Positions 1-5,353 of a DNA stretch of 5,353 nt are shown one piece after another. Numbering within the stretch: the stretch's first letter is position 1; every line of letters begins with the position of its first letter. The notes below the pieces were generated by a model. That model was not told the origin of the DNA, made no database searches, and saw only the letters and a list, made by a program, of their open reading frames with translations. The translations under genes and the position numbers were made by a program. Source of the stretch: Candidatus Latescibacterota bacterium (lineage in GTDB: Bacteria; Latescibacterota; UBA2968; UBA8231); contig DPVW01000463.1 of the NCBI GenBank assembly GCA_003529325.1, forward strand, positions 29,172 to 34,524, written 5' to 3'.

Positions 1-14
1 CCCGCACACCACGA

Positions 15-929
15 CTACTCTCGAGCCAACAACGCCCGCACAAACTCACCCCCATCAAACGACTGCAAATCATCAATCCCCTCACCAACCCCAATCAACC
101 GAATCGGCACCCCCAACTCCCGCCGCAGAGCAAACGCGATCCCCCCCCGCGCGGTGGAATCCAGCTTGGTCAACGCCAGACCGGTGAGTGGCACCGCCTC
201 GTGGAAACTCTTGGCCTGGGCCAACGCATTCTGTCCCGTCGTCGCGTCGAGCACGAGCAACGTGTCGTGGGGGGCGCCCTCACAGGCTTTGGTCAGAGAG
301 CGTCGCACCTTCTTCAGCTCCTCCATGAGGTTGACCTTGGTGTGCAACCGGCCCGCTGTATCCACGAGCAGGACATCGGCGTCGCGGGATATGGCCGCTT
401 GCACGGCGTCAAACACGACCGCCCCGGGGTCCGCCCCCTGCTGGGCGCGGATGATGTCGGCGCCAGCCCGTTGGGCCCACACCTCCAATTGGGCAACGGC
501 GCCGGCGCGGAAGGTGTCCCCCGCCGCCATGATCACCTTGCGACCCGCCTCCGCATACCGCTGACCCAGTTTGCCGATCGTTGTCGTCTTGCCGACGCCG
601 TTGATTCCGACTACGAGCAGTACGTAGGGTCGCGCCGGCAGAGCATTGGCGTCGAAACCGTCGTCGCCGGCCAGGATCTGTTCTAACTCGGCCTGGAGCA
701 TATCGAAAACATCGGCGTCAGGTGTCTCCCGAGAGCGCGTCCGCAGCCCCTCGACAATGGCCAGGGCCGTGTCGACGCCGACGTCGGTGGAGATCAGAAT
801 CTCTTCGATTTCTTCGAGTGTGTCGTCGTCCAGACGGCGACCCCCGACGGCATCGACGATGCGATCGACGACAGCTGTGCGAGTGCGCGATAGACCGGAA
901 CGAATGCGCTGGAAGAAACCACCACTCAC
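15..929 (-). CDS. ftsY: Signal recognition particle receptor FtsY (SRP GTPase)
   Basis: FtsY is the membrane-associated SRP receptor; it pairs with Ffh through paired GTPase domains and delivers ribosomes making membrane proteins to the Sec translocon. The 304-residue product has the complete NG domain: an N helical bundle (about 1-95), P-loop GINGVGKTT (108-116), the SRP-GTPase insertion motif DTFRAGAVAQL (138-148), DTAGRLHTK (190-198), TKLD (254-257) and the closing motif GVGEGIDDL (280-288). It begins almost directly with the amphipathic FFQRIRSGLSRTR segment, so the long acidic A domain of enterobacterial FtsY is absent, as in many phyla. The start is a GTG with AAGGGA 8 nt upstream; the stop is TAG at 15-17. 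It is the third gene of a compact operon, 3 nt after the HD-GYP-like gene. Its last 45 codons have strikingly different synonymous codon use. Identification is secure. Confidence 0.97.
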   Translation of the reverse strand: MSGGFFQRIRSGLSRTRTAVVDRIVDAVGGRRLDDDTLEEIEEILISTDVGVDTALAIVEGLRTRSRETPDADVFDMLQAELEQILAGDDGFDANALPARPYVLLVVGINGVGKTTTIGKLGQRYAEAGRKVIMAAGDTFRAGAVAQLEVWAQRAGADIIRAQQGADPGAVVFDAVQAAISRDADVLLVDTAGRLHTKVNLMEELKKVRRSLTKACEGAPHDTLLVLDATTGQNALAQAKSFHEAVPLTGLALTKLDSTARGGIAFALRRELGVPIRLIGVGEGIDDLQSFDGGEFVRALLARE

Positions 930-932
930 GGA

Positions 933-2012
933 TCAGTTCCCTTTAAGAACGCCTTCTTCGATCGCCGGATTGACGATGTAGAGCATCGGTTCGTCCTGCA
1001 GATCGATCTGCCGTGCTGCTGGCAGTCTTCGACCGCGTGAGTCGATGAGGACATCGATGGTCGGGCGTGTCGGATGCAGACGACTCATGGCGATGACACG
1101 TCCGATCTCGCCACTGTTGAGCTTCACCAGACTCCCCAGGGGAAAGATGGAAACGATGTTGAGGAGCGCCTTGATGAGACGACGCTCGAACAGGGTGTTG
1201 CGCAGATCGATGACTTCCTTGAGCGCGTTGTAGACGACGCGAGCTTGACGGTCAGCCCGCGGTTGCACCATGGCTTCGTAGGTATCCACAAGGCCGATGA
1301 TACGGGCAAACTCGTGAATGCCATCCCCTCTCAGAGCCTGCGGATAGCCACTACCATCCCGACGCTCATGTACCTGAACGACCACTTTGCCAACCCACTC
1401 GAAGGCTTTGCCAAAACCACGGACGATGCGCTCGGAGTACTGCGGATGCTGTCGCAGCTGTTGCATCTGGCTGGCTGTCAGACGTTGGCTATCCAACACC
1501 TCCGCCGGCACTTCGAGCATACCCAGATCATGTGACAATCCACACAGACCCAGGGCGAGCGTGCGGCGTTCGTCAAACTCGACCTCGCGCCCGAGGCGCA
1601 TGGCCATGATGGCAACATTGACACTGCGTCGCGACAGCGAATCAGAGGCCGGCCGACGGCGGACGGTTTCGGTCAACAGCGCATCCGATTCGCCCAGTTG
1701 GTCGCTGCCGCCACGCACGGCAGCAACAACGAGCGGACCATTCGGGGCACGACCTTTGGTGGCGGCCTTGAACAACTCGTCGGCGGCGTCTACAAGCGCA
1801 TCGTAGGCCATGGCCGCCCCATCGACTGCGGTGCTTTGGGAGATATCGGGTGCGGCAGGGATCTCAGTGGCAGGGATGTCGGCGACCATCATCAGTTCGT
1901 CCGGATCCACTTTGGGCGTGGCCAGTGATGGCTTGTCGGGCACTGTGATTCGCAGACGATTGCCGCGCAGATCCCGGGACGAGCGCAGCATCTGGCTCAT
2001 CCTAAGCACCAT
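933..2012 (-). CDS. HD-GYP-like domain protein with altered metal ligands
   Basis: HD-GYP proteins hydrolyse cyclic di-GMP. Numbered from the ATG at 2012 (359 residues), the domain spans about 115-290: SRRSVNVA (127-134), HD in SHDLGMLEVP (HD at 161-162), a conserved H189, HERRDGSGYP (215-224) and GLVDTYEAM (240-248). A small beta-rich C-terminal part follows (VKLNSGEIGRV, about 296-306, to the end). The first ~110 residues are Pro/Ala/Asp-rich with no recognisable sensor domain or membrane segment, so it is probably cytoplasmic. Compared with what I know of the family, the motif-I His appears to be Arg (R129), the usual HH of HHERxDGxGYP is VH, and the HD-G-K lysine is Met, so enzymatic activity is doubtful. 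ATG 2012 is preferred because GGAG precedes it by 7 nt; an in-frame GTG at 2018 would leave 1 nt spacing, and an ATG at 2000 is also possible. It overlaps the upstream ATPase gene by 11 nt. A c-di-GMP sensor or scaffold role is inference. Confidence 0.88.
   Translation of the reverse strand: MVLRMSQMLRSSRDLRGNRLRITVPDKPSLATPKVDPDELMMVADIPATEIPAAPDISQSTAVDGAAMAYDALVDAADELFKAATKGRAPNGPLVVAAVRGGSDQLGESDALLTETVRRRPASDSLSRRSVNVAIMAMRLGREVEFDERRTLALGLCGLSHDLGMLEVPAEVLDSQRLTASQMQQLRQHPQYSERIVRGFGKAFEWVGKVVVQVHERRDGSGYPQALRGDGIHEFARIIGLVDTYEAMVQPRADRQARVVYNALKEVIDLRNTLFERRLIKALLNIVSIFPLGSLVKLNSGEIGRVIAMSRLHPTRPTIDVLIDSRGRRLPAARQIDLQDEPMLYIVNPAIEEGVLKGN
938..943 (-). promoter_or_regulatory. Ribosome binding site of ftsY, inside the upstream gene
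   Basis: On the minus strand AAGGGA lies 8 nt before the GTG at 929. It sits within the last codons of the HD-GYP-like gene (the AAA GGG AAC TGA end), so ribosomes finishing that gene release on top of the ftsY start. This supports both the GTG start and translational coupling of FtsY synthesis to the upstream gene. Confidence 0.7.
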
Positions 2013-2865
2013 CGCCACGCTCCGCCTGAATCAGTCGTTTCATCCAGTCGCCATCGATGCCCTCCAGCGTGCGGCTGTACCCGATCACGAGTGCGATATC
2101 GCAGATGTTGTTGATCCTGCGTGGAATTCCATTCGAGTATTCGAATACCTGTTCGAGAGCATCCGGCGAAAACAGTGGCTCACTGCGCCCCGCCGTCTGC
2201 AGACGATAGCCGACGTAGTCACATGACGCCTGCTCGTCGAATGGGCGTAGAAAACCACGCGTGGCGATGCGTTGATCGAGGGCCCCGTGTTTGCGAATGC
2301 GCTCTGTCAGTTGCGGTTGGCCAACCAGCAACAGGGTGATCAAGAAGGCGTCATCGAGTTGCAGGTTGAGCAGCAGCCGAATCTCCTCGAAGATCGCCGG
2401 CGCCTCGAGCAACTGGGCTTCGTCGAGTACAACGATTGTCTCGCGCCCATTGTTATAGGCCTCGAAGACGAGTTCGTGAATTCGATGCACGAGTCTCGAT
2501 CGATCGAACTCGGTGCCCTCCTCGCCAAGCTGGTAGAGCACTTCACGCAGAAATTCCTCCGCTGTGCGACAGGAATTGTTGAGTAGGGCGATCTCGGTTT
2601 TGTCGGGATCCAGGTCGTGCAACAGAGCTCGCGCCATCATCGTCTTGCCGCACCCGGGCTCACCCGAAATCAGTGCCGCCCCGTGCCGACTCGACAGTGT
2701 GTAAAACAAGCGCGTATAGAGATCTTCCATGTCGCGTGAACGGTACAGGAACCGCGGATCTGGCGTGTTCTCAAAGGGCTTCTCATTGAGACCCCAATAC
2801 GCTTCGTACACGGAAAGAGCCACCCATTTCGGGAAGAGCAGGAAACCGGACTCAGATGAATCCAT
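2002..2865 (-). CDS. ExeA/GspA-like AAA+ ATPase
   Basis: This is a P-loop ATPase of the ExeA/GspA/MshM-like group, whose members help assemble or position type II secretion or type IV pilus machinery at the cell envelope; related ATPases serve transposition. From ATG 2865 (287 residues) it shows the family opening YEAYWGLNEKPFENTPDPRF (20-39), Walker A GEPGCGKT (68-75), Walker B IVVLDEAQ (144-151), sensor-1-like LLVGQP (179-184), Arg-bearing DQRIATR (197-203) and sensor-2 GIPRRINNIC (246-255). It stops after the AAA+ module: the transmembrane helix and peptidoglycan-binding domain of full-length ExeA are missing. The start is uncertain. Family members usually begin right at the M-Y-E position, here a GTG (Val19, position 2811, 269 residues); neither start has a strong Shine-Dalgarno sequence. 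It is the first gene of the leftward operon. No secretion or pilus genes are visible here, so its partner machine is unknown. Confidence 0.88.
   Translation of the reverse strand: MDSSESGFLLFPKWVALSVYEAYWGLNEKPFENTPDPRFLYRSRDMEDLYTRLFYTLSSRHGAALISGEPGCGKTMMARALLHDLDPDKTEIALLNNSCRTAEEFLREVLYQLGEEGTEFDRSRLVHRIHELVFEAYNNGRETIVVLDEAQLLEAPAIFEEIRLLLNLQLDDAFLITLLLVGQPQLTERIRKHGALDQRIATRGFLRPFDEQASCDYVGYRLQTAGRSEPLFSPDALEQVFEYSNGIPRRINNICDIALVIGYSRTLEGIDGDWMKRLIQAERGDGA
2020..2023 (-). promoter_or_regulatory. Ribosome binding site deciding the HD-GYP-like gene start
   Basis: Minus-strand GGAG lies 7 nt before the ATG at 2012 but only 1 nt before the in-frame GTG at 2018, favouring the ATG. The site is inside the 3' end of the upstream ATPase gene, consistent with coupled translation. 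Confidence 0.5.
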
Positions 2866-2912
2866 CGTGGAATCGAAGTATTGACATCGCCACAGTAAGG
2901 ATAAACGTATAG

Positions 2913-2942
2913 AGAATAGCGTCTTAGCTCAACAAGTTTCAA
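2913..2942 (-). promoter_or_regulatory. Candidate sigma70-type promoter of the ATPase-HD-ftsY operon
   Basis: On the minus strand TTGAAA (2942-2937, 5 of 6 matches to TTGACA) is separated by 18 nt from TATTCT (2918-2913, 4 of 6 matches to TATAAT). Transcription would begin near 2906, about 40 nt before the ATG at 2865. The surrounding DNA is A+T-richer than the genes. Called by eye from consensus only. Confidence 0.45.
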
Positions 2943-2961
2943 GCTAGGCTTTGTCATTCCT

Positions 2962-3006
2962 CGTATGGGAATAGACACATTTCATACAAAATATGTAATC
3001 CATACG
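2962..3006. repeat. 7-bp inverted repeat flanking the plus-strand promoter
   Basis: CGTATGG (2962-2968) and its exact reverse complement CCATACG (3000-3006) bracket the plus-strand -35/-10 pair with 31 nt between them. A shorter inverted pair, ATTCC (2956-2960) and GGAAT (2968-2972), overlaps the left arm. These could be operator half-sites for a regulator of the divergent promoters, but the arms are short and chance is a real possibility. Confidence 0.25.
2972..2999 (+). promoter_or_regulatory. Candidate sigma70-type promoter of the S55-propeller operon
   Basis: TAGACA (2972-2977, 5 of 6 matches) is followed after 16 nt by TGTAAT (2994-2999, 5 of 6 matches). Transcription would begin near 3005-3007. 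This is the best-scoring promoter I see on either strand. It lies downstream of the first in-frame ATG at 2965, which argues that this ATG is not the translation start of the rightward gene. Confidence 0.5.
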
Positions 3007-3069
3007 CCTGCTCACGCCGAAAGTATCTGGTTTGACCTGGACCTGGATGGCCGGTACATTATCGGGGCT

Positions 3070-4818
3070 ATGAAAGGGAGTCTTACTCTATTGCGGGACA
3101 AGCAGTTACAAATAAGACGTAGGTTGCTCAGGACAATTGTCCTGGGCCTCTGTATCGATCTTTTAGGTGGCACAGATGACGCCGGCGCCGTGGGACTGGA
3201 GTCTGGGGCTCGTGGATATGGCCTGACCGTCATGGAGGGCACACGCATCGACACCTTCGGGGTGGAGATCCTGGGAAGATCACGCAATGGTGCCCTTCCC
3301 GGTCGCGATCACATCCTTGTGCGACTCTCAGGTCTGGGCCTGGAACAGACGGGCTTCGTCCAGGGCATGAGCGGCAGTCCTGTATACGTAGATGAGAAGC
3401 TGATTGGCGCGGTCTCGTCGAGCTGGGCCTTCGCCGATGAGCCCGTCGGTCTGCTGACGCCAATCGAAGACATGATGGAGTTGCTGCAACGCGACCTTAC
3501 GGGGGCACAGCAGCGGTCTGGGCCGACACACGACGCCGAATCGGGATGGCTGCAGTTGGGGACACCGCTCTCTGTCTCCGGTGCCGGCCCGGAAACACTG
3601 CGTCTGCTGACCGAGCTTCTGGCAGAAATGGATCTCGAGCCACTGGCGGCCACCGCCGGTTCGGGCGCCGCCGAGACTGCACCCATGGAACTGCAACCTG
3701 GTAGTGCCGTGGGCATTCAGCTCGTAGGTGGTGATCTGAGCATCGCTGGGATCGGCACGGTGACATATGTCGATGGCAACCACCTCGTCGCCTTCGGACA
3801 CGATCTGGTCGGCAGCGGCGCCGTTGATCTGCCCCTTACGGGTGCCCACATCCACGGTGTCCTGTCAAATCACTCGATCTCGTTCAAACTCGGCTCGACG
3901 ACGGCCATCGTTGGTGCGGCTCGTCAGGACCGTTTCAGCGGCATCGCCGCTGTTACCGACGAACGCGCCCGGACCTTGCCGATGACGGTCGAGGTTCGGA
4001 CCTCTACCACGACAGACCGGTTCTCCTTTGACCTCGCTCGGCATCGATTCTACACGACGAGCATGGCACAGGTGTCGTTGATGACCTCCCTGGAATCGGC
4101 GGCCAAAGCTCGCGGCGATGCCAGTGTCCGATTGCGTCTCGATCTTGCCTTGCAGGATGGGCGCGAACTCTCCTGGAATCGGGTGTATACGGGGTTGAGT
4201 GCTCCCGTCAGTGCGGCGCTGGGGGCGGGTCGCCCCTTGCGGGCGTTGGTGCAATCCGCCTTCGAGGATATCGAGGTCGCCCGGATCGATGCCCAGGTAG
4301 AAATCGACGAAACGATCCATGCCGCCCGCATCGCCGGTGCACGCCTGTCACATGCGTCGATCGCAGCGGGATCGATGGCACAACTCACCGTGCAGCTCGT
4401 GCCATTCCGGGCGGCCCCGCGTGACATCGTCATCCCTATCAGCATCCCCGCCGAGGCGACAGGCACCGTGCAGATGCGCATCGGCAGTGGTGCCGCCGCC
4501 GCCGCGTGGGAACAGAACCGCTGGCCGCAAGTGCGACCTGGTGACAGTGACGAATTGTTGCAGCGGTTGGCCCAACCAGCGCTTGATGACGAACTCGTCG
4601 TTGAATTGTTCACCGAAAAACCAGGTCTTGCCGTCGGCGGACGCGAGCTACCGGTGCCACCCCCTTCCGTGCAACGGTTGTTGACTGAGACGCATACGGC
4701 GGGCATGGTGCGACCATTGTCGGTTCATATTCTGGGCCGGCAGCAACTGCACACCGGATACGTCTTGCAGGGCGAGCATCTGCTGACCGTACACATTGAC
4801 TCGAAAGGCATCCGATGA
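3070..4818 (+). CDS. Exported SpoIVB-type peptidase family S55 domain protein
   Basis: Numbered from ATG 3070 (582 residues). A basic stretch (RRRLLR, about 16-21) and a short hydrophobic run (TIVLGLCIDLLGG, 22-34) form a probable export signal. GYGLTVMEGTRIDTFGVEIL (49-68) leads to the serine motif GMSGSP (99-104, nucleophile probably S101), LIGAVSS (111-117) and LLTPIEDMMELL (128-139). After a variable linker comes GIGTVTYVDGNHLVAFGHD (227-245, His244). The C-terminal ~330 residues are beta-rich, with no domain I can name and no further membrane segment. S55 proteases include SpoIVB, the signalling protease of sporulation; here there is no PDZ domain and the Ser motif precedes the His motif. 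Substrate and activity are unknown. The frame is open back to ATG 2965, but those 35 codons overlap the predicted promoter and precede the signal peptide. A TTG at 3091 with AAAGGGAG 10 nt upstream is a serious alternative. The next gene starts inside its stop codon. Confidence 0.85.
   Translation: MKGSLTLLRDKQLQIRRRLLRTIVLGLCIDLLGGTDDAGAVGLESGARGYGLTVMEGTRIDTFGVEILGRSRNGALPGRDHILVRLSGLGLEQTGFVQGMSGSPVYVDEKLIGAVSSSWAFADEPVGLLTPIEDMMELLQRDLTGAQQRSGPTHDAESGWLQLGTPLSVSGAGPETLRLLTELLAEMDLEPLAATAGSGAAETAPMELQPGSAVGIQLVGGDLSIAGIGTVTYVDGNHLVAFGHDLVGSGAVDLPLTGAHIHGVLSNHSISFKLGSTTAIVGAARQDRFSGIAAVTDERARTLPMTVEVRTSTTTDRFSFDLARHRFYTTSMAQVSLMTSLESAAKARGDASVRLRLDLALQDGRELSWNRVYTGLSAPVSAALGAGRPLRALVQSAFEDIEVARIDAQVEIDETIHAARIAGARLSHASIAAGSMAQLTVQLVPFRAAPRDIVIPISIPAEATGTVQMRIGSGAAAAAWEQNRWPQVRPGDSDELLQRLAQPALDDELVVELFTEKPGLAVGGRELPVPPPSVQRLLTETHTAGMVRPLSVHILGRQQLHTGYVLQGEHLLTVHIDSKGIR
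3126..3147. repeat. Palindrome in the signal-peptide coding region
   Basis: CAGGACAATTGTCCTG (3129-3144) is a perfect 16-nt palindrome. The symmetry continues outward to 3126 and 3147 with one mismatch (T3128/G3145, a U-G wobble in RNA). It could be a protein-binding operator about 120 nt downstream of the predicted transcription start, or fold as an mRNA hairpin just after the start codon. It lies within codons for LLRTIVLG of the export signal. Confidence 0.5.
4803..4808 (+). promoter_or_regulatory. Ribosome binding site of the propeller gene
   Basis: GAAAGG lies 6 nt before the ATG at 4815, inside the last codons of the S55 gene. Together with the ATGA stop/start overlap it supports this start and translational coupling. 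Confidence 0.6.
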
Positions 4819-5353
4819 AGGGCGTTCTGGCGCCAGTCACGCTGCTGTTGTGTTGGGCCTTCAGCGGTGCCAGGGCTGTGGAACCCGTCACGCTCCTTCA
4901 CGGTCGGTTCCAAGACTTTGCCAAGGGTAGCGGCCAGGGCGTGGCCATCGATGCTGATGGCAGGCTGAGGCTGGCGCCATTGCCACTGCCACTGGCCGCG
5001 ACCGGGGCCCAGCGTGTCTGGGACCTGCAGGTCGCTGGCAAGGCGCTGTGGATCGCCACCGGGGACGATGGACAAATCTACCATCTTGAACAGGACGAGG
5101 AACCCCGGTTGTTGCTGGACTCGCCGGAGATCGGAATTCATGCCCTCGCCGACGCCGGCAACGGCGGCATCTACGCCGGGACCTCTCCCGATGGCATCAT
5201 CTACCACGTTGCCACAGATGGCACGGTGGAGACCGTGGCTCGCACCGAGTCACGGTATGTCTGGGACCTGGCGGTGGACGACGACGCGCTCCTCGCCGCC
5301 ACGGGGAGCCCGGCGCGCGTCATCCGTCTGCAGGATGGTGAGAGTACAACATG
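4815..5353 (+). CDS. Secreted beta-propeller-like protein, 3' end beyond window
   Basis: The ATG at 4815 overlaps the TGA of the S55 gene (ATGA), and the frame stays open to the right edge, giving 179 visible residues. Residues 1-21 are a signal peptide: a Lys, a hydrophobic run (VLAPVTLLLCWAF) and an A-R-A site, so cleavage is likely before V22. The product should act outside the cytoplasm. At least three similar segments recur about every 40 residues: VWDLQVAGKALWIATGDDGQ (68-87), GIHALADAGNGGIYAGTSPD (107-126) and YVWDLAVDDDALLAATGSPA (148-167), each followed by an I-Y/R-hydrophobic strand. This pattern of W/H-x-L, then IATG or YAGT, then a glycine or proline turn is typical of WD40/YVTN/SMP-30-like propeller blades; I cannot choose the exact subfamily. 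A short Pro/Leu linker (LAPLPLPLAA, 53-62) precedes the first blade. No catalytic residues are evident. Coupling to the S55 gene suggests a shared extracytoplasmic role. Confidence 0.75.
   Translation, partial: MKGVLAPVTLLLCWAFSGARAVEPVTLLHGRFQDFAKGSGQGVAIDADGRLRLAPLPLPLAATGAQRVWDLQVAGKALWIATGDDGQIYHLEQDEEPRLLLDSPEIGIHALADAGNGGIYAGTSPDGIIYHVATDGTVETVARTESRYVWDLAVDDDALLAATGSPARVIRLQDGESTT

Noticed and set aside
201..686. Open frame of 161 codons on the plus strand opposite ftsY
   Set aside because: It lies entirely antisense to a complete, motif-verified ftsY, and its product has no recognisable motif; G+C-rich coding DNA commonly leaves such antisense frames open.
1074..1535. Plus-strand frame of 153 codons opposite the HD-GYP-like gene
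   Set aside because: It is antisense to codons for the conserved HERRDGSGYP and HD motifs and shows no independent family signature or ribosome binding site.
2881..2913. Plus-strand TTGACA at 2881-2886 as a -35 box
   Set aside because: The hexamer is a perfect match, but no acceptable -10 falls at 16-18 nt; TATAGA at 2908 would need a 21-nt spacer.
2670..2978. Minus-strand frame across the ATPase start and intergenic region
   Set aside because: It overlaps the ATPase gene in another frame, runs through the predicted promoter, and does not resemble a known protein.
2965..3069. Use of ATG 2965 as the start of the S55 gene
   Set aside because: The 35 extra codons overlap the best plus-strand promoter, begin in A+T-rich intergenic-type sequence and place the probable export signal internally; kept only as a less likely alternative.
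3127..3164. Lipoprotein signal around the Cys in the S55 protein's hydrophobic segment
   Set aside because: The residues before the Cys read L-G-L, which does not fit the lipobox (small residue at -1), so an ordinary signal peptide or membrane anchor is more likely.
3328..3855. Minus-strand frame of 175 codons opposite the S55 gene
   Set aside because: It mirrors the conserved GMSGSP region, its product is rich in Arg/Cys/His as expected of an antisense shadow, and no promoter or start signal was seen.

Overview
The window carries five protein genes around one divergent promoter region near 2866-3069. It looks like a G+C-rich, free-living, probably diderm bacterium. This rests on strong C/G third-position bias in most codons, a short FtsY without the long acidic N-terminal domain, an ExeA/GspA-like AAA+ ATPase, an HD-GYP-type regulator, and a large exported SpoIVB-type (peptidase family S55) protein of a kind I associate from memory with deltaproteobacterial, acidobacterial and related uncultured lineages. 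I cannot name the phylum from sequence alone. No tRNA, rRNA, CRISPR array or insertion sequence is visible.

Leftward (minus-strand) operon, about 2906 down to 15. Transcription order is ExeA/GspA-like ATPase, then HD-GYP-like protein, then ftsY. The genes are packed: ATPase and HD genes overlap by about 11 nt, and the HD stop codon lies 3 nt before the ftsY GTG, whose ribosome binding site is inside the HD gene. Translational coupling is likely. FtsY is the membrane receptor for the signal recognition particle. The other two are, respectively, a P-loop ATPase of a type often associated with secretion or type IV pilus machinery, and a regulator whose metal-binding site looks degraded. The last ~45 codons of ftsY change abruptly in synonymous codon use, giving a C/A-rich plus strand that runs off the left edge.

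Central divergent region, 2866-3069. It is A+T-richer than its flanks. It holds a plausible sigma70-type promoter on each strand, back to back (minus: TTGAAA-18-TATTCT; plus: TAGACA-16-TGTAAT). The plus promoter lies downstream of the first in-frame ATG (2965) of the rightward gene, so the true start is probably 3070 or 3091.

Rightward (plus-strand) operon, 3070 to beyond 5353. An exported S55-domain protein is followed, with an ATGA stop/start overlap, by a secreted beta-propeller-like protein cut by the right edge. Both have N-terminal export signals, so they probably act together outside the cytoplasm. The most interesting points are the S55 motif order (Ser motif before His motif, opposite to SpoIVB), the coupled propeller partner, a 16-nt perfect palindrome in the signal-peptide coding region, the degraded HD site, and the ftsY 3' compositional switch. 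I see no clear evidence of a wholly new system; the S55 protein plus propeller pair is the best candidate for undescribed biology.
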